The position numbers and the translations under genes are program-made. 64,000 nucleotides of DNA, taken from Zhengella mangrovi (lineage in GTDB: Bacteria; Pseudomonadota; Alphaproteobacteria; Rhizobiales; Rhizobiaceae). Below are positions 1 to 10,897 of this stretch, one piece after another. Location: the NCBI RefSeq assembly GCF_002727065.1, contig NZ_PDVP01000002.1:372001-436000 (forward strand). Reading direction: 5' to 3'. The stretch's first letter is position 1. Every line of letters starts with the position of its first letter. The notes under the pieces are model-generated. The model searched no databases. It was not told the DNA's origin and saw only the letters and a list, made by a program, of their open reading frames with translations.

Positions 1-33
1 GCAAATCGGCGCGGGCCGAACCTGCCGCGGCAA

Positions 34-438
34 TCAGACCTGTTCGAGTTCCACCAGCGTCCCGTGAAAGTCCTTCGGATGCAGGAACAGCACCGGCTTG
101 CCATGGGCGCCGGTCTTCGGTTCGCCGTCACCCAGCACGCGGGCGCCCTGCCCTTTCAGGTGGTCGCGGGCCGCGCGGATGTCGTCGACCTCATAGCAGA
201 CATGGTGCATGCCGCCGGACGGGTTCTTGGCCAGGAAAGCGGCGATCGGCGACGCCTCGCCGAGCGGTTCCAGAAGCTCGACCTTGGTGTTGCCGAGGTC
301 GACGAAGACGACCGTGACGCCGTGCTCCGGCAAGGCCTGCGCCTCGCTCACCCGGCCTCCCAGCGTATCGCGATAGGTCGCGGTGGCGGCGGCCAGGTCC
401 GGAACGGCGATGGCGACATGGTTCAGGCGTCCGAGCAT
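34..438 (-). CDS. mce: Methylmalonyl-CoA epimerase (VOC superfamily)
   Basis: A 134-residue protein of the vicinal-oxygen-chelate fold that interconverts the 2S and 2R epimers of methylmalonyl-CoA in cytoplasmic propionyl-CoA catabolism. It opens with LNHVAIAVPDL, which contains the first metal-ligand histidine, has the central GGMHHVCYEVDD strand with the second, and ends in FHGTLVELEQ, where the glutamate is the usual third ligand. The length is normal for the family. The ATG at 438 has a GGAG site eight bases upstream. It is the last gene of the nuo-birA-rnj-mce run, about 100 bases after the RNase J gene. This order is familiar from alphaproteobacteria and supports the identification. Confidence 0.93.
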   Translation of the reverse strand: MLGRLNHVAIAVPDLAAATATYRDTLGGRVSEAQALPEHGVTVVFVDLGNTKVELLEPLGEASPIAAFLAKNPSGGMHHVCYEVDDIRAARDHLKGQGARVLGDGEPKTGAHGKPVLFLHPKDFHGTLVELEQV

Positions 439-539
439 GGGGATCTCCTGCTGAAAGGCTCAAGCACGGCACGGACATAGGCGCGCCCGCGCCGGCTGTA
501 AAGTGGGCCTGACGGCGCAGCGGCACCGATGGCCGGGCG

Positions 540-2213
540 TCAGACGCGTGTCACGAAAACCGTGACAATCGGCTTCTTGCCCCAGACCGAATTGGCCTCG
601 GAGCGGATCGCCTTGCGCGCGCTTTCGGCGACGAGGTCGAGATCCTTGCGCTTGCCGCGCGGTATGCTCTCGATCGCACCCGCCGCGGCTTCGAGCAGGA
701 TGTCCTCCAGGTATTCGCCGCGCCCGTCGGTCTCCGGCAGGCCGACGGCCTCGATGTCGGGATCGGCAAGCAGGTCGTACTTGTTGTCGAGGATGACGTT
801 CAGGCAGACGTGGCCGGCGTAGGAAAGCTTGCGCCGGTCGCGGACGCCGACGGCCTCGTCGTCGCCGTAGAGATGGCCATCCTTGAAGGTGCGGCCGTGG
901 TGAACCTCGCCGATGATCGTGGCATTGCCCGGCCAGAGGCGCAGCAGATCGCCGTTGCGCACGGAGGCCACTTCCGGCACGCCCTGCGTGGATGCCAGCG
1001 ACGCGTGGGCCACCAGGTGCTGCGCCTCGCCATGAACCGGAACCGCGATCTGCGGGCGCACCAGCCCGTACATCTTGCGCAGTTCGCCGCGCCGCGGGTG
1101 GCCGGAAACGTGAACGAGCGCATCGTCGTCCTCGATCAGCTTCACGCCCAGTTCGACCAGCCGGTTCTTGGTTTCCAGAATGGCCTTCTCGTTGCCCGGA
1201 ATCGTGCGCGAGGAATAGATGACCGTGTCGCCGGCCGCGAGATGCACGTTGCGCATTTCCTCGCGGGCGAGCTTTGACAGCGCGGCACGCGGTTCCCCCT
1301 GGCTGCCGGTGCAAAGGATAACCACGTTGTCGCGCGGAATGTGCTGGAAATCCTCCTCGGCGAGGAAATCCGGCAGGCCGTCGAGGTAGCCGAGGTCGGT
1401 CGCCACGTCGATGACGCGTTTCATCGAGCGGCCCATGACCAGAACCTGGCGGCCGGCATCACGCGCAGCTTCCGCAATGGAGCGGATCCGCCCGACGTTG
1501 GAGGAAAAGGTGGTGATGACAACGCGGCCCGGCTGCTTCTCGATCAGCTTTTCCAGGCTCTCGCAGACCTCGCGTTCCGTCGGGCTTTCGCCTTCGCGCA
1601 TGGCATTGGTGGAATCGCAGATCATGGCGAGCACGCCGGCATCGCCCAGTTGCCCGAGCCGGTCCTCGTCGGTCAGCGGCCCGATGGCCGGTTCGGCATC
1701 GAACTTCCAGTCGCCGGTGTGGATCACCGTGCCGGCCGGCGAGGTGATGGCCAGCGAATAGGGCTCGGGAATGGAATGGGTGACCGGAACCGGCTCGATG
1801 CGGAAGGGGCCGACATCGAAAACGTCGCCGGCCCTGAAGATGTTCACCGGAACGTCGATGCGCTGGTACTCGCTCTGGCGCTTGGCCTCCAGCAGGCCGG
1901 CGGTAAAGGGCGACATCCAGACCGGGCAGCCGAGCTTCGGCCAGATGTCGAGGATGGCGCCGTAGTGATCCTCGTGGGCATGGGTGATGATCATGCCGCG
2001 CAGGTTCCTGACCTCGCTCTCGATGAACGTCGTGTCCGGCAGGACGAGATCGACGCCAGGCAGGTCCGGTCCCGGGAAGGTCACGCCGCAATCAACGATG
2101 ATCCACTCGCGCTTCGCGGCCGGACCGAAGCCGTAGAGCGCGAAGTTCATGCCGATCTCGCCAACACCGCCGAGAGGCGCGAACACGAGTTCATTGTCCT
2201 GGTTTTTTGCCAT
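540..2213 (-). CDS. rnj: Ribonuclease J (metallo-beta-lactamase RNase)
   Basis: A 557-residue ribonuclease J, a cytoplasmic 5'-3' exonuclease and endonuclease for mRNA decay and rRNA maturation. The metallo-beta-lactamase domain starts with APLGGVGEIGMN, and the zinc-binding HAHEDH lies at residues 78-83. The beta-CASP part contains STNAMREGESPTE and the late PVHGEAQHL motif, and the C-terminal domain follows. Full family length. The gene sits between birA and mce on the same strand, the usual alphaproteobacterial arrangement downstream of nuoN, and was probably co-transcribed with it. Confidence 0.95.
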   Translation of the reverse strand: MAKNQDNELVFAPLGGVGEIGMNFALYGFGPAAKREWIIVDCGVTFPGPDLPGVDLVLPDTTFIESEVRNLRGMIITHAHEDHYGAILDIWPKLGCPVWMSPFTAGLLEAKRQSEYQRIDVPVNIFRAGDVFDVGPFRIEPVPVTHSIPEPYSLAITSPAGTVIHTGDWKFDAEPAIGPLTDEDRLGQLGDAGVLAMICDSTNAMREGESPTEREVCESLEKLIEKQPGRVVITTFSSNVGRIRSIAEAARDAGRQVLVMGRSMKRVIDVATDLGYLDGLPDFLAEEDFQHIPRDNVVILCTGSQGEPRAALSKLAREEMRNVHLAAGDTVIYSSRTIPGNEKAILETKNRLVELGVKLIEDDDALVHVSGHPRRGELRKMYGLVRPQIAVPVHGEAQHLVAHASLASTQGVPEVASVRNGDLLRLWPGNATIIGEVHHGRTFKDGHLYGDDEAVGVRDRRKLSYAGHVCLNVILDNKYDLLADPDIEAVGLPETDGRGEYLEDILLEAAAGAIESIPRGKRKDLDLVAESARKAIRSEANSVWGKKPIVTVFVTRV

Positions 2214-2245
2214 GCTACGCTTTCGTCCTGAAATGGAACTTCCCG

Positions 2246-3010
2246 CTAGGATGTGAAGAAGAGATCACCGGCAGACACCGGAACGATCCGCCTGTCAGCC
2301 GTTTCGATCAGAAGATAGCCGTCCGCGTCAAGATCGGCAAACCGCCCTTCCAGAACGCCGTCAGCCAGGTTGACCCGCACCGGTTCGCCCCGGCCGCGAG
2401 CGGCCAGAAGCCAGTCCTCGCGGATGGCGGCAAACCCGCGTCCGCGGTCCCAGCGCGCCAGTTCCCCGGCCATGGCGTTGGCGAGCGCGGGAAAGAGATC
2501 CGCGGGCCGGACCTCCAGGCCGCATGCCTTCAGGCTGGTGGCCGGATAGGGCGTGCCTACGGGATGATGGGCGCAGTTTATCCCGCAGCCGATGACGACG
2601 GACAGGGGGCCGTTCGGCACCGTCTCGCTTTCCAGCAGGATGCCGTTGACCTTCGCGCCGTCGACGAGGATGTCGTTCGGCCACTTGATGGCGAGCGCCT
2701 GGGGCGTGCGGGAGAAAAGCGGCCTGAGCGCCTTGTACACGGCGAGAGCCGCCACGAGCGGCAGCGTGGCAAGGCGGTCAAGCGGCGCCGGGTCGCACAG
2801 CAGCAGCGAGGCGTAGAGGTTGCCCGGCTCGGAGATCCAGGCACGTCCGCGGCGCCCCCTGCCCTGAAGCTGACGCTGCGCTGTGACCCAGAGCGGCCCC
2901 CGCTCGCCAGTGCGGGCCAGCGCGAGCGCCTCGGCATTGGTCGAGCCGACATCCCCCAGCGCCAGGTGGCGGGTGCCAGACGGCAGGTCAGACCTGGGGA
3001 TCTGCGTCAC
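2246..3010 (-). CDS. birA: Biotin--[acetyl-CoA-carboxylase] ligase, class I
   Basis: A biotin protein ligase of about 254 residues that adenylates biotin and attaches it to carboxylase carrier domains in the cytoplasm. The biotin/ATP-binding loop QGRGRRGRAW and the catalytic segment IKWPNDILVDGAKVNGIL are intact, and the small C-terminal SH3-like domain is present. There is no N-terminal DNA-binding domain, so it should not act as a biotin-operon repressor. An in-frame reading extends back into nuoN, but the extension is Ser/Pro/Arg-rich noise. A GTG at 3010, just past the nuoN stop, gives a start matching short class I ligases. The ribosome-binding site there is weak, so the exact start is uncertain. 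Confidence 0.85.
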   Translation of the reverse strand: MTQIPRSDLPSGTRHLALGDVGSTNAEALALARTGERGPLWVTAQRQLQGRGRRGRAWISEPGNLYASLLLCDPAPLDRLATLPLVAALAVYKALRPLFSRTPQALAIKWPNDILVDGAKVNGILLESETVPNGPLSVVIGCGINCAHHPVGTPYPATSLKACGLEVRPADLFPALANAMAGELARWDRGRGFAAIREDWLLAARGRGEPVRVNLADGVLEGRFADLDADGYLLIETADRRIVPVSAGDLFFTS

Positions 3011-3026
3011 GCCGACACGGCACCGG

Positions 3027-4466
3027 CTAGAAGAAGGTCCGCGCGGCGGTCTGCGCCACGGCGCCGATGGGCCCGGCGACGACGATGTAGAGCAGCGTGA
3101 AGAGGCCGGAGAGGCCGAGCACCAGGCCGAGTTCGCCGGCAACCGGCTGCAGGCCGCCGGCCGGTTCGTCGAACCACATGATCTTGATGATGCGCAGATA
3201 GTAATAGGCGCCGACGACGGAGGCCAGGACGCCGATCACGGCGAGCGCGAAGAGGTTGGCTTCCATGGCCGCCAGGAAGACCGACCACTTGGCCCAGAAG
3301 CCTGCCAGCGGCGGAATGCCGGCCAGCGAGAACATCAGGATGGTCAGGATGGTGGCCATCACCGGGTTGGTGGAGGACAGGCCGGCCAGGTCGTCGATCT
3401 GCTCGACATTGCCTTCCTTGCGCCGCATGGCGAGGATGAATGCAAAGGTGCCGAGCGTCATGGCGAGATAGATGATCATGTAGATCACCACGCCCTGGAC
3501 GCCGGCCAGCGTGCCGGCCGCCAGGCCGACGAGCGCATAGCCCATGTGGCCGATGGAGGAATAGGCCATCAGGCGCTTGATGTTGCGCTGGCCGATGGCG
3601 CCGAAGGCACCCAGCACCATGGAGGCAATCGAGATGAAGACGATGACCTGCTGCCAGTCGCTGTGCATCGGGGCGAAGGCTTCGGACACGACGCGCACGA
3701 CAAGCGCCATGGCCGCCATCTTGGGCGCGGCCGCAAAGAAGGCCGTCACCGGGGTCGGCGCGCCTTCGTAGACGTCCGGCGTCCACATGTGGAACGGCAC
3801 GGCCGAGATCTTGAACGCCAGGCCGGCGAGGATGAAGACGAGGCCGAAGATCAGGCCGAGATTGCGGTCGCCGTTAGCGATGGTGTCGGCAATGGCGACG
3901 AAGCCGGTATGGCCGGTGAAGCCGTAGACCAGCGAGATGCCATAGAGCAGCATGCCGGACGACAGCGCGCCGAGGACGAAATACTTCAGGCCGGCTTCGG
4001 TCGACCGGACGGAATCGCGGTTGAAGGCGGCAACGACGTAGAGCGCGAGCGATTGCAGTTCCAGGCCGAGGTAGAGGGACAGGGTGTCGTCGGCCGAGAT
4101 CATCAGCATCATGCCGAGCGTCGACAGCATGACGAGGACCGGGAATTCGAACTTGTCGAACTTCTCCGCCTTCGCAAAACCGACCGACATGACCAGCGTG
4201 ACAACGGAACCGATCAGCGCCAGCAGCTTCATCAGGCGGGCAAACGGATCGGAGGTAAAGGCGCCGTTGAACGCCTTGCCGTCGTCGACGAAGAAGACCA
4301 TCCAGGCCAGGGCGCCGATCAGGATCGCCACGGCCAGGCCAGTGATGGTGGAACTGGCCTTCGGTCCGGAAAACACGCCCAGCATCAGCAGGACGATGGC
4401 GCCGACCGCGACGATGAGCTCCGGTGCGGCGAGCGATAGGCTGGTTGCGAGATCTGCCGTCATCAT
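3027..4466 (-). CDS. nuoN: NADH-quinone oxidoreductase subunit N
   Basis: A 479-residue antiporter-like, proton-pumping membrane subunit of complex I. About 14 hydrophobic helices are evident, with the family segment [16 protein letters not shown] containing the glutamate of helix 5, and the [21 protein letters not shown] region carrying the lysine and broken-helix motif typical of Mrp-like antiporters. Two adjacent ATG codons (4466 and 4463) follow AGGGAC. It is the last nuo gene, 20 bases after nuoM and immediately before birA. Confidence 0.96.
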   Translation of the reverse strand: MMTADLATSLSLAAPELIVAVGAIVLLMLGVFSGPKASSTITGLAVAILIGALAWMVFFVDDGKAFNGAFTSDPFARLMKLLALIGSVVTLVMSVGFAKAEKFDKFEFPVLVMLSTLGMMLMISADDTLSLYLGLELQSLALYVVAAFNRDSVRSTEAGLKYFVLGALSSGMLLYGISLVYGFTGHTGFVAIADTIANGDRNLGLIFGLVFILAGLAFKISAVPFHMWTPDVYEGAPTPVTAFFAAAPKMAAMALVVRVVSEAFAPMHSDWQQVIVFISIASMVLGAFGAIGQRNIKRLMAYSSIGHMGYALVGLAAGTLAGVQGVVIYMIIYLAMTLGTFAFILAMRRKEGNVEQIDDLAGLSSTNPVMATILTILMFSLAGIPPLAGFWAKWSVFLAAMEANLFALAVIGVLASVVGAYYYLRIIKIMWFDEPAGGLQPVAGELGLVLGLSGLFTLLYIVVAGPIGAVAQTAARTFF

Positions 4467-4485
4467 GTCCCTGTTCCCGCCTTGA

Positions 4486-5994
4486 TTACCGGCCGATCGC
4501 GGCCGTGGTCACCACCGGGTCGAGCGAAGCGGTGACGTCGTTGATGAGCGCGTTGACCGACACGTTGGTCACGTCGAAGATCGGGGCCGGATAGACGCCG
4601 AAGAATATGGTGAGGGCGACCAGCGGGTAGATGATCACCTTCTCGCGCACGGAAAGATCCAGCATCCCCTTCAGCGCTTCCTTGTCGAGCTTGCCGAAGA
4701 TCACCCGGCGGTAGAGCCAGAGCGCGTAGGCCGCCGACAGGATGACACCGAAGGTGGCGAAGAACGCGACCCAGGTGTTGACCTGGAAGACACCGAGCAG
4801 GGTGAGGAACTCGCCGATGAAGCCCGAGGTGCCGGGCAGGCCGACGTTGGCCATGGTGAAGATCATGAAGACCACGGCATATTTCGGCATGTTGTTGACG
4901 AGGCCGCCATAGGCCGCAATCTCGCGGGTGTGCATGCGGTCATAAACGACGCCGACGCAGAGGAAGAGCGCGCCCGACACGAAGCCGTGGCTGATCATCT
5001 GGAAGATCGAGCCCTGGATGCCCTGGGTGTTCATCGCGAAGATGCCCATGGTCACATAGCCCATGTGGGCGACGGAGGAATAGGCAATCAGCTTCTTGAT
5101 GTCTTCCTGGCGCAGGGCGACCAGCGAGGTGTAGATGATCGCGACCACCGACAGGGTGAAGACCAGCGCCTGGAACTGCTCGGAAGCGGCCGGGAACATG
5201 GGCAGCGAGAACCGCAGGAAACCGTAGCCGCCCATCTTCAGCAGGATGCCCGCCAGGATGACCGAACCGGCCGTCGGCGCCTCGACGTGCGCATCCGGCA
5301 GCCAGGTGTGGACCGGCCACATCGGCATCTTCACCGCGAAGGAGGCGAAGAAGGCCAGCCACAGCCATGTCTGCATCTGCGGCGGGAAATCATAGGCCAG
5401 CAGTTCGGGAATGGAGGTGGTGCCGGCTTCCCAGTACATGGCCATGATGGCCAGCAGCATCAGCACGGAGCCGAGCAGCGTGTAGAGGAAGAACTTGAAC
5501 GAGGCATAGACGCGGCGCTTGCCGCCCCACACGCCGATGATGATGAACATCGGGATGAGGCCCGCCTCGAAGAAGACGTAGAAAAGCACCAGGTCGAGGG
5601 CGCAGAAGACGCCGATCATCAGCGTCTCGAGCACCAGGAAGGCGATCATGTATTCCTTGACGCGCTTTTCCACGGCTTCCCAGGACGCCAGAATGCACAG
5701 CGGCATCAGGAAGGTCGTCAGGATGACGAAGAGCATGGAAATGCCGTCGACGCCCATGCGGTAGGAGATGCCGCCGCCCAGCCAGGCCACTTCCTCGACC
5801 ATCTGGAAGCCGCGATAGGAATTGTCGAAGCCGGCCCAGATGAAGAGCGAGAAGATGAAGGTGAAGACGGTCGTCAGCAGCGCCACATTGCGGATGTTGC
5901 GGCGGCCGTATCCCTCGTCCTTGATGAGGAGGATCAGGAACGCGCCGACGAGCGGCAGAAAGGTGACCAGCGAAAGGATGGGCCAATCAGACAT
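4486..5994 (-). CDS. nuoM: NADH-quinone oxidoreductase subunit M
   Basis: A 502-residue proton-translocating membrane subunit homologous to mitochondrial ND4. Key features are [17 protein letters not shown], with the conserved glutamate of helix 5, [24 protein letters not shown], and the lysine-bearing [20 protein letters not shown]. The length is normal. The start codon overlaps the nuoL stop as TGATG, which indicates translational coupling in the operon. Confidence 0.97.
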   Translation of the reverse strand: MSDWPILSLVTFLPLVGAFLILLIKDEGYGRRNIRNVALLTTVFTFIFSLFIWAGFDNSYRGFQMVEEVAWLGGGISYRMGVDGISMLFVILTTFLMPLCILASWEAVEKRVKEYMIAFLVLETLMIGVFCALDLVLFYVFFEAGLIPMFIIIGVWGGKRRVYASFKFFLYTLLGSVLMLLAIMAMYWEAGTTSIPELLAYDFPPQMQTWLWLAFFASFAVKMPMWPVHTWLPDAHVEAPTAGSVILAGILLKMGGYGFLRFSLPMFPAASEQFQALVFTLSVVAIIYTSLVALRQEDIKKLIAYSSVAHMGYVTMGIFAMNTQGIQGSIFQMISHGFVSGALFLCVGVVYDRMHTREIAAYGGLVNNMPKYAVVFMIFTMANVGLPGTSGFIGEFLTLLGVFQVNTWVAFFATFGVILSAAYALWLYRRVIFGKLDKEALKGMLDLSVREKVIIYPLVALTIFFGVYPAPIFDVTNVSVNALINDVTASLDPVVTTAAIGR

Positions 5995-7997
5995 CAGAAG
6001 GCGCTCCCGAGCATCATCCAGGTAACCAGCGCGGCGACACCGATGAGCATCGCGAAGGCATAGTGATAAAGGTAACCGCTCTGCAACTTGACGACGCGGT
6101 TGGTGACATCGACGACGCGCGCGGCGACGCCATCCGGGCCGAGCCCGTCAATGACCGCACCATCGCCCTTCTTCCACAGGAAGCGGCCGAGCCACATGGC
6201 CGGGCGGACGAAGATGAAGTCGTAGAGTTCGTCGAAATACCACTTGTTGAGCAGGAACTGGTACAGGCCGTGATGACGCTGCGCCACCTGACGGGGCATT
6301 TCCGGGTTGGAGATGTAGAACCACCAGGCGATCAGGAAGCCCGCCACCATGGCGACGAAGGGTGACAGCTTGACCAGCAGCGGCACGTGGTGGAACTCGT
6401 TGAGCAGTTCGTTCTCCGGCCCGGTGAACAGCGCGCCCTTCCAGAAGGCGAGATATTCGTGGCCGTAGAAGTAGCCCTCGAAGAGAACGCCGGCGAAAAG
6501 GGCTCCCGCGGCCAGCACGAAGAGCGGCACCAGCATGACCGGCGGGCTTTCATGCACGTGGTGCATGACATCCGCGGTGGCGCGCGGCTTGCCGTGGAAG
6601 GTCATGAAGATCAGGCGCCAGGAATAGAAGCTGGTGAACAGCGCTGCGACGGCCAGCATGGTGAAGGAGAAAGCCGACACCGGGCTGCCCGAGGCGAAGA
6701 CGCTCTCGATGATGATATCCTTGGAGAAGAAGCCGGCGGTGCCGATGAAGGTGCCGGGGATGCCGAGACCGGTCAGGGCGATCGTGCCGACGATCATCAT
6801 CCAGTAGGTGGTCGGGATCAGCTTGCGCAGACCGCCCATGCGGCGCATGTCCTGCTCGTCGGACACGGCGTGGATAACCGAGCCGGCGCCCAGGAAGAGC
6901 AGCGCCTTGAAGAAGGCGTGCGTGAAGAGGTGGAAGATCGCCGCGCCGTAGGCGCCGACGCCGAGCGCGGCGAACATGTAGCCGAGCTGCGAGCAGGTCG
7001 AATAGGCGATGACGCGCTTGATGTCGTTCTGGACGAGGCCCACCGTGGCGGCGAAAAAGGCGGTGATCGAGCCGATCACCGTGACGACGACGAGCGCGGT
7101 GTGCGACAGTTCGAACAGCGGCGACAGGCGCGCGACCATGAAGACGCCGGCGGTGACCATGGTGGCGGCGTGGATGAGCGCGGAGACCGGCGTCGGGCCC
7201 TCCATGGCGTCCGGCAGCCAGGTGTGCAGCAGGAACTGCGCCGACTTGCCCATGGCGCCCATGAAGAGCAGCAGGCAGACGATCGTGATGGCGCCCTGCC
7301 GGTCCAGCGCGTGACCCAGGAAGGACAGAACGGCACCGCCGCCCTCCCCGCCCTCGGCCGGCAGATAGGTGGCGGCATTGGCGAAGATGGTCTCGAAGGT
7401 GACCGAGCCGAACAGGACGAAGACGCCGAAGATGCCGAGCGCGAAGCCGAAGTCGCCGACGCGGTTGACGATGAAGGCCTTCATGGCGGCGGCATTGGCC
7501 GACGGCTTCTTGTACCAGAAGCCGATGAGCAGGTAGGACGCCAGGCCCACGCCTTCCCAGCCGAAGAACATCTGGACCAGGTTGTCGGACGTCACCAGCA
7601 TCAGCATGGCGAAGGTGAACAGCGACAGGTAGGCGAAGAAGCGCGGCCGGTCCGGATCGTGGTGCATGTAGCCGATCGAGTAGATGTGCACCAGCGCCGA
7701 GACGGTGTTGACGACGACCAGCATGACGGCGGTCAGCGTGTCGATCCGCAGGGCCCAGTCGACGGCCAGGTCGCCGGACTGGATGAAGGTGAGGACCGGG
7801 ATGATCATCGCCTGCGTGCCGTGGCCTTCGCCGCCATGGGCGAGCGCCACGGTGAAGAAGGCGACCCAGGACAGGACGGCGGACACGACCAGCAGGCCGG
7901 AGGTGATGTACTCCGACGCCTTTGCGCCGATCGAACGGCCGAACAGGCCGGCGATCAGGAAGCCGATGAGCGGGAGGAAGACAATCGCGTGATACAT
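5994..7997 (-). CDS. nuoL: NADH-quinone oxidoreductase subunit L
   Basis: A 667-residue ND5 homologue, the distal antiporter-like subunit with the long lateral helix. Visible are [45 protein letters not shown] and [21 protein letters not shown], all hallmarks of ND5. The C-terminal part contains the amphipathic helix and a last membrane span. Full length, coupled to nuoM by a one-base stop/start overlap and 13 bases downstream of nuoK. Confidence 0.97.
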   Translation of the reverse strand: MYHAIVFLPLIGFLIAGLFGRSIGAKASEYITSGLLVVSAVLSWVAFFTVALAHGGEGHGTQAMIIPVLTFIQSGDLAVDWALRIDTLTAVMLVVVNTVSALVHIYSIGYMHHDPDRPRFFAYLSLFTFAMLMLVTSDNLVQMFFGWEGVGLASYLLIGFWYKKPSANAAAMKAFIVNRVGDFGFALGIFGVFVLFGSVTFETIFANAATYLPAEGGEGGGAVLSFLGHALDRQGAITIVCLLLFMGAMGKSAQFLLHTWLPDAMEGPTPVSALIHAATMVTAGVFMVARLSPLFELSHTALVVVTVIGSITAFFAATVGLVQNDIKRVIAYSTCSQLGYMFAALGVGAYGAAIFHLFTHAFFKALLFLGAGSVIHAVSDEQDMRRMGGLRKLIPTTYWMMIVGTIALTGLGIPGTFIGTAGFFSKDIIIESVFASGSPVSAFSFTMLAVAALFTSFYSWRLIFMTFHGKPRATADVMHHVHESPPVMLVPLFVLAAGALFAGVLFEGYFYGHEYLAFWKGALFTGPENELLNEFHHVPLLVKLSPFVAMVAGFLIAWWFYISNPEMPRQVAQRHHGLYQFLLNKWYFDELYDFIFVRPAMWLGRFLWKKGDGAVIDGLGPDGVAARVVDVTNRVVKLQSGYLYHYAFAMLIGVAALVTWMMLGSAF

Positions 7998-8010
7998 GGC
8001 GGCGTTTCCC

Positions 8011-8319
8011 TTAACCCTTCATCATGTTGACGTCTTCGACCGAGATCGAACCGCGGTTGCGGAAGAAGACGACGAGAATTGCAAGGCCGATAGCGGCTTC
8101 TGCGGCGGCGACGGTGAGCACGAACAGGGCAAACACCTGGCCGACCAGGTCGTTGAGCGCGGCCGAGAAGGCCACGAAGTTCAGGTTCACCGAGAGAAGG
8201 ATCAGTTCCACCGACATCAGGATGACGATGATGTTCTTGCGGTTCAGGAAGATGCCGAACACGCCGATGGTGAAAAGGATGGCTGACAGGGTCAGATAGT
8301 GGCCGATACCGATTTCCAT
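8011..8319 (-). CDS. nuoK: NADH-quinone oxidoreductase subunit K
   Basis: A 102-residue subunit with three transmembrane helices, homologous to ND4L. It has the two membrane glutamates expected for proton transfer, in [18 protein letters not shown] and [20 protein letters not shown]. The length matches the family exactly. It lies between nuoJ and nuoL with short gaps of about 14 bases. Confidence 0.97.
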   Translation of the reverse strand: MEIGIGHYLTLSAILFTIGVFGIFLNRKNIIVILMSVELILLSVNLNFVAFSAALNDLVGQVFALFVLTVAAAEAAIGLAILVVFFRNRGSISVEDVNMMKG

Positions 8320-8333
8320 GATTGTGACCTCTC

Positions 8334-8954
8334 TCAGATGCCCTTGCCCGACTCGACCTTGCGGACCTCGATGGCCGTGCGATGATCGCGGGCCACCTGA
8401 TCGGCAATGACCTGGCGCTTGACGCCTTCCTTGTGGCGCAGCGTCAGGACGATGGCGCCGATCATGGCGACCAGCAGGACGAGGCCGGCGATCTGGAAGG
8501 CGTAGACGTAGTCGGTGTAAAGAATGTCGCCCAGCTGGGCGGTGTTGTGCCGTTCGGCGAGATCGCGCATCGGTTCGGCGACCGAGGCCGCCACGTTCGG
8601 CGACAGCGCGTAACCGCCGAGGACGACCGCCAGCTCGGCGACGAGGATGATGCCGACCAGGGCGCCGATCGGCGCATACTGCAGCGCGCCTGCCTTCAAT
8701 TCGGCGAAATCGACGTCGAGCATCATCACGACGAAGAGGAAGAGCACCGCCACCGCGCCGACGTAGACCACGAGGAGGATCATGGCGAGGAACTCGGCGC
8801 CGGTCAGCAGGAAGAGCGCGGCCGCGTTGAAGAAGGTCAGAATGAGAAAGAGAACGGAATGCACCGGGTTGCGCGCCGCGATGACCATCACCGCCGACGC
8901 GACCGCGATGAGGGCGAAAAGGTAGAAAAACGCCGCCGCCAATCCTGTGAGCAT
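8334..8954 (-). CDS. nuoJ: NADH-quinone oxidoreductase subunit J
   Basis: A 206-residue ND6 homologue with five predicted transmembrane helices. The family helix [24 protein letters not shown], which contains the pi-bulge region, is clear. The C-terminal tail after the last helix is hydrophilic and somewhat variable in this family. The gap to nuoI upstream is 191 bases, the longest inside this nuo operon. Confidence 0.96.
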   Translation of the reverse strand: MLTGLAAAFFYLFALIAVASAVMVIAARNPVHSVLFLILTFFNAAALFLLTGAEFLAMILLVVYVGAVAVLFLFVVMMLDVDFAELKAGALQYAPIGALVGIILVAELAVVLGGYALSPNVAASVAEPMRDLAERHNTAQLGDILYTDYVYAFQIAGLVLLVAMIGAIVLTLRHKEGVKRQVIADQVARDHRTAIEVRKVESGKGI

Positions 8955-9145
8955 GACTGCCCCCGATCCTTGCCTGTGTCGCGGTTCCCTGACGGTTCCG
9001 CTTCGATGGACAGGCCCGTAGCGAGTCCCCGCCGGGCCATGCGTCCGCTGTCCTTTAGAGCGTTTTTCGCAGTTGCAAAACCGCCTTGGCGCTCCGGTTC
9101 AAAACTTTTTCCGGGGCCGTGCCCCGCTTCCCCCCGCCGGCCGCC
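8955..9145 (-). other. Non-coding gap between nuoI and nuoJ
   Basis: This 191-base spacer interrupts an otherwise tightly packed operon. I see no convincing coding sequence in it and no clear intrinsic terminator. It may hold an internal promoter or processing site, but nothing in the sequence proves that. Confidence 0.4.
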
Positions 9146-9637
9146 TCAGCGATACGGCGCGTCGATGGCCATGTTGCGGGCGATCTCGCGTTCCCAGCGG
9201 TCGCCGTTGGCCAGCAGCTTGTCCTTGTTGTAGTACAGTTCCTCGCGCGTCTCGGTGGCGAACTCGAAATTCGGCCCCTCGACGATGGCGTCCACCGGGC
9301 AGGCCTCCTGGCAGAAGCCGCAGTAGATGCACTTCACCATGTCGATGTCGTAGCGCACGGTGCGGCGGGTGCCATCATTGCGGCGCGGGCCGGCCTCGAT
9401 GGTGATCGCCTGGGCCGGGCAGATCGCCTCGCACAGCTTGCAGGCGATGCAGCGCTCCTCGCCGTTGGGATAGCGGCGCAGCGCATGCTCGCCCCGGAAG
9501 CGCGGGCTCACCGGCCCCTTCTCGTTGGGATAGTTGACGGTGAACTTCGGCTTGAAGAAGTAGCGCATCGACAGGATCGTCGCGTCGATGAACTCCTTGA
9601 GCAGCAGCGACTTGGCCGCCTGTGCCAGACCAGTCAT
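9146..9637 (-). CDS. nuoI: NADH-quinone oxidoreductase subunit I
   Basis: A peripheral-arm subunit of about 163 residues carrying two [4Fe-4S] clusters (N6a and N6b) that pass electrons towards NuoB. The ferredoxin motifs [12 protein letters not shown] and [12 protein letters not shown] are both complete, and the membrane-facing N-terminal helix and [15 protein letters not shown] lead-in are typical. Two ATG codons lie two codons apart, at 9643 and 9637. A GGAG box is only one base from the first but seven from the second, so 9637 is the better start. The first ATG overlaps the stop of the small gene upstream. Confidence 0.96.
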   Translation of the reverse strand: MTGLAQAAKSLLLKEFIDATILSMRYFFKPKFTVNYPNEKGPVSPRFRGEHALRRYPNGEERCIACKLCEAICPAQAITIEAGPRRNDGTRRTVRYDIDMVKCIYCGFCQEACPVDAIVEGPNFEFATETREELYYNKDKLLANGDRWEREIARNMAIDAPYR

Positions 9638-9639
9638 TG

Positions 9640-9834
9640 TCATTCTCCAATCACATAGGGTGCGACGAACCAGCCGATCAGCGGCAGGGCCACGAATTGC
9701 ACCAGCCCGACCGTCTTCAGCGCCGTCTTGGTTTCGTCCAGGTCAACCCGGCCGGCGAGACTGCGCAGCAGCAGCCAGTCAACGGCGGCGAGCAGCAGTC
9801 CGATCAGCGCTCCGATGGCGGCCGGGGTCATCAT
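9640..9834 (-). CDS. Small membrane protein between nuoH and nuoI
   Basis: A 64-residue protein with two hydrophobic stretches, one N-terminal ([19 protein letters not shown]) and one C-terminal ([19 protein letters not shown]), separated by a charged loop with [10 protein letters not shown]. It is not one of the 14 core Nuo subunits. Its start follows the nuoH stop by one base and its stop touches nuoI, so it is translated within the operon. The function is unknown; position and membrane character suggest an accessory or assembly factor for the membrane arm, which is inference. Confidence 0.75.
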   Translation of the reverse strand: MMTPAAIGALIGLLLAAVDWLLLRSLAGRVDLDETKTALKTVGLVQFVALPLIGWFVAPYVIGE

Positions 9835-9835
9835 C

Positions 9836-10882
9836 TCAGGCGCTCCAGCCGGTCAGCTTGAGCACGAAGGCCGTGGCGACGACCATGAAGATCGAGATCG
9901 GCAGGAACACCTTCCAGCCCAGGCGCATCAGCTGGTCGTAGCGGTAACGCGGCACGAAGGCCTTGACGAGCGAGATCATGAAGAACACCGCGCTGGCCTT
10001 GAGCACGAACCAGACCACGCCCGGCACCCAGGTGAAGGGTGCGACCGCGATGGGCGGCAACCAGCCGCCGAGGAAGAGCACCGTGGCCAGGGCCGACATG
10101 AGGCAGATGGCGACGTATTCGCTCAGCATGAAGAGCATGTACGGGCCGGAGGAATATTCCACCATGTGGCCGGCCACCAGTTCCGACTCCGCCTCGACCA
10201 GGTCGAAGGGCGGACGGTTCGTCTCGGCCAGCGCCGAGATGAAGAAGATGACGAACATCGGGAACAGGCCGAGCCAGTGCCAGTCGAGGAAGGAATTCGG
10301 CAGGCCGAGGCGCGTGCCGAGGCCGTCGCCCTGCGACAGGACGATGTCGGACAGGTTCAGCGAGCCGACGCAGAGCAGCACGGTGACGATCACGAAGCCG
10401 ATGGACACCTCGTAGGACACCATCTGCGCCGCCGAGCGCAGCGCGCCGAGGAAGGGATATTTCGAGTTCGACGCCCAGCCACCCATGATGACGCCGTAGA
10501 CCTCGAGCGAGGAAATGGCGAACACGTAAAGGATGCCCACGTTGATGGAAGCGACGACCCAGCCGTCGGCGACGGGGATGACCGCCCAGGCGGCCAGCGC
10601 CAGCACGGCGGACACGAGCGGGGCGAGCAGGAAAACGCTCTTGTTGGCACCCGACGGGATCACCGGTTCCTTGACGATGAACTTCAGCATGTCCGCGAAA
10701 GACTGCAGAAGACCCCAGGGGCCGACCACGTTGGGACCGCGCCGCGCCTGGACCGCGGCCCAGATCTTGCGGTCGGCATAGATGATGTAGGCCACGTAGA
10801 TCAGCAGGATGACCAGCAGGGCCAGCGACTGGATGACGATCAAAAGCGCCGGCCAGACATAGGTGTCGAAGAAAAGCTCCAT
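9836..10882 (-). CDS. nuoH: NADH-quinone oxidoreductase subunit H
   Basis: A 348-residue ND1 homologue, the membrane subunit at the quinone-binding junction. It contains [32 protein letters not shown], the acidic loop [22 protein letters not shown] and [14 protein letters not shown], all conserved quinone-chamber features. Eight or nine membrane spans are apparent and the length is normal. It lies between nuoG and the small membrane protein gene. Confidence 0.97.
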   Translation of the reverse strand: MELFFDTYVWPALLIVIQSLALLVILLIYVAYIIYADRKIWAAVQARRGPNVVGPWGLLQSFADMLKFIVKEPVIPSGANKSVFLLAPLVSAVLALAAWAVIPVADGWVVASINVGILYVFAISSLEVYGVIMGGWASNSKYPFLGALRSAAQMVSYEVSIGFVIVTVLLCVGSLNLSDIVLSQGDGLGTRLGLPNSFLDWHWLGLFPMFVIFFISALAETNRPPFDLVEAESELVAGHMVEYSSGPYMLFMLSEYVAICLMSALATVLFLGGWLPPIAVAPFTWVPGVVWFVLKASAVFFMISLVKAFVPRYRYDQLMRLGWKVFLPISIFMVVATAFVLKLTGWSA

Positions 10883-10897
10883 CGTCTTGCCGTCCCC

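Noticed and set aside
2883-4439. A 518-codon plus-strand frame opposite nuoN
   Set aside because: Asp/His/Gln-rich repeats from reading a membrane-protein gene backwards; no family.
6387-8030. A 547-codon plus-strand frame opposite nuoL
   Set aside because: Same shadow effect; no motif or ribosome-binding site of note.
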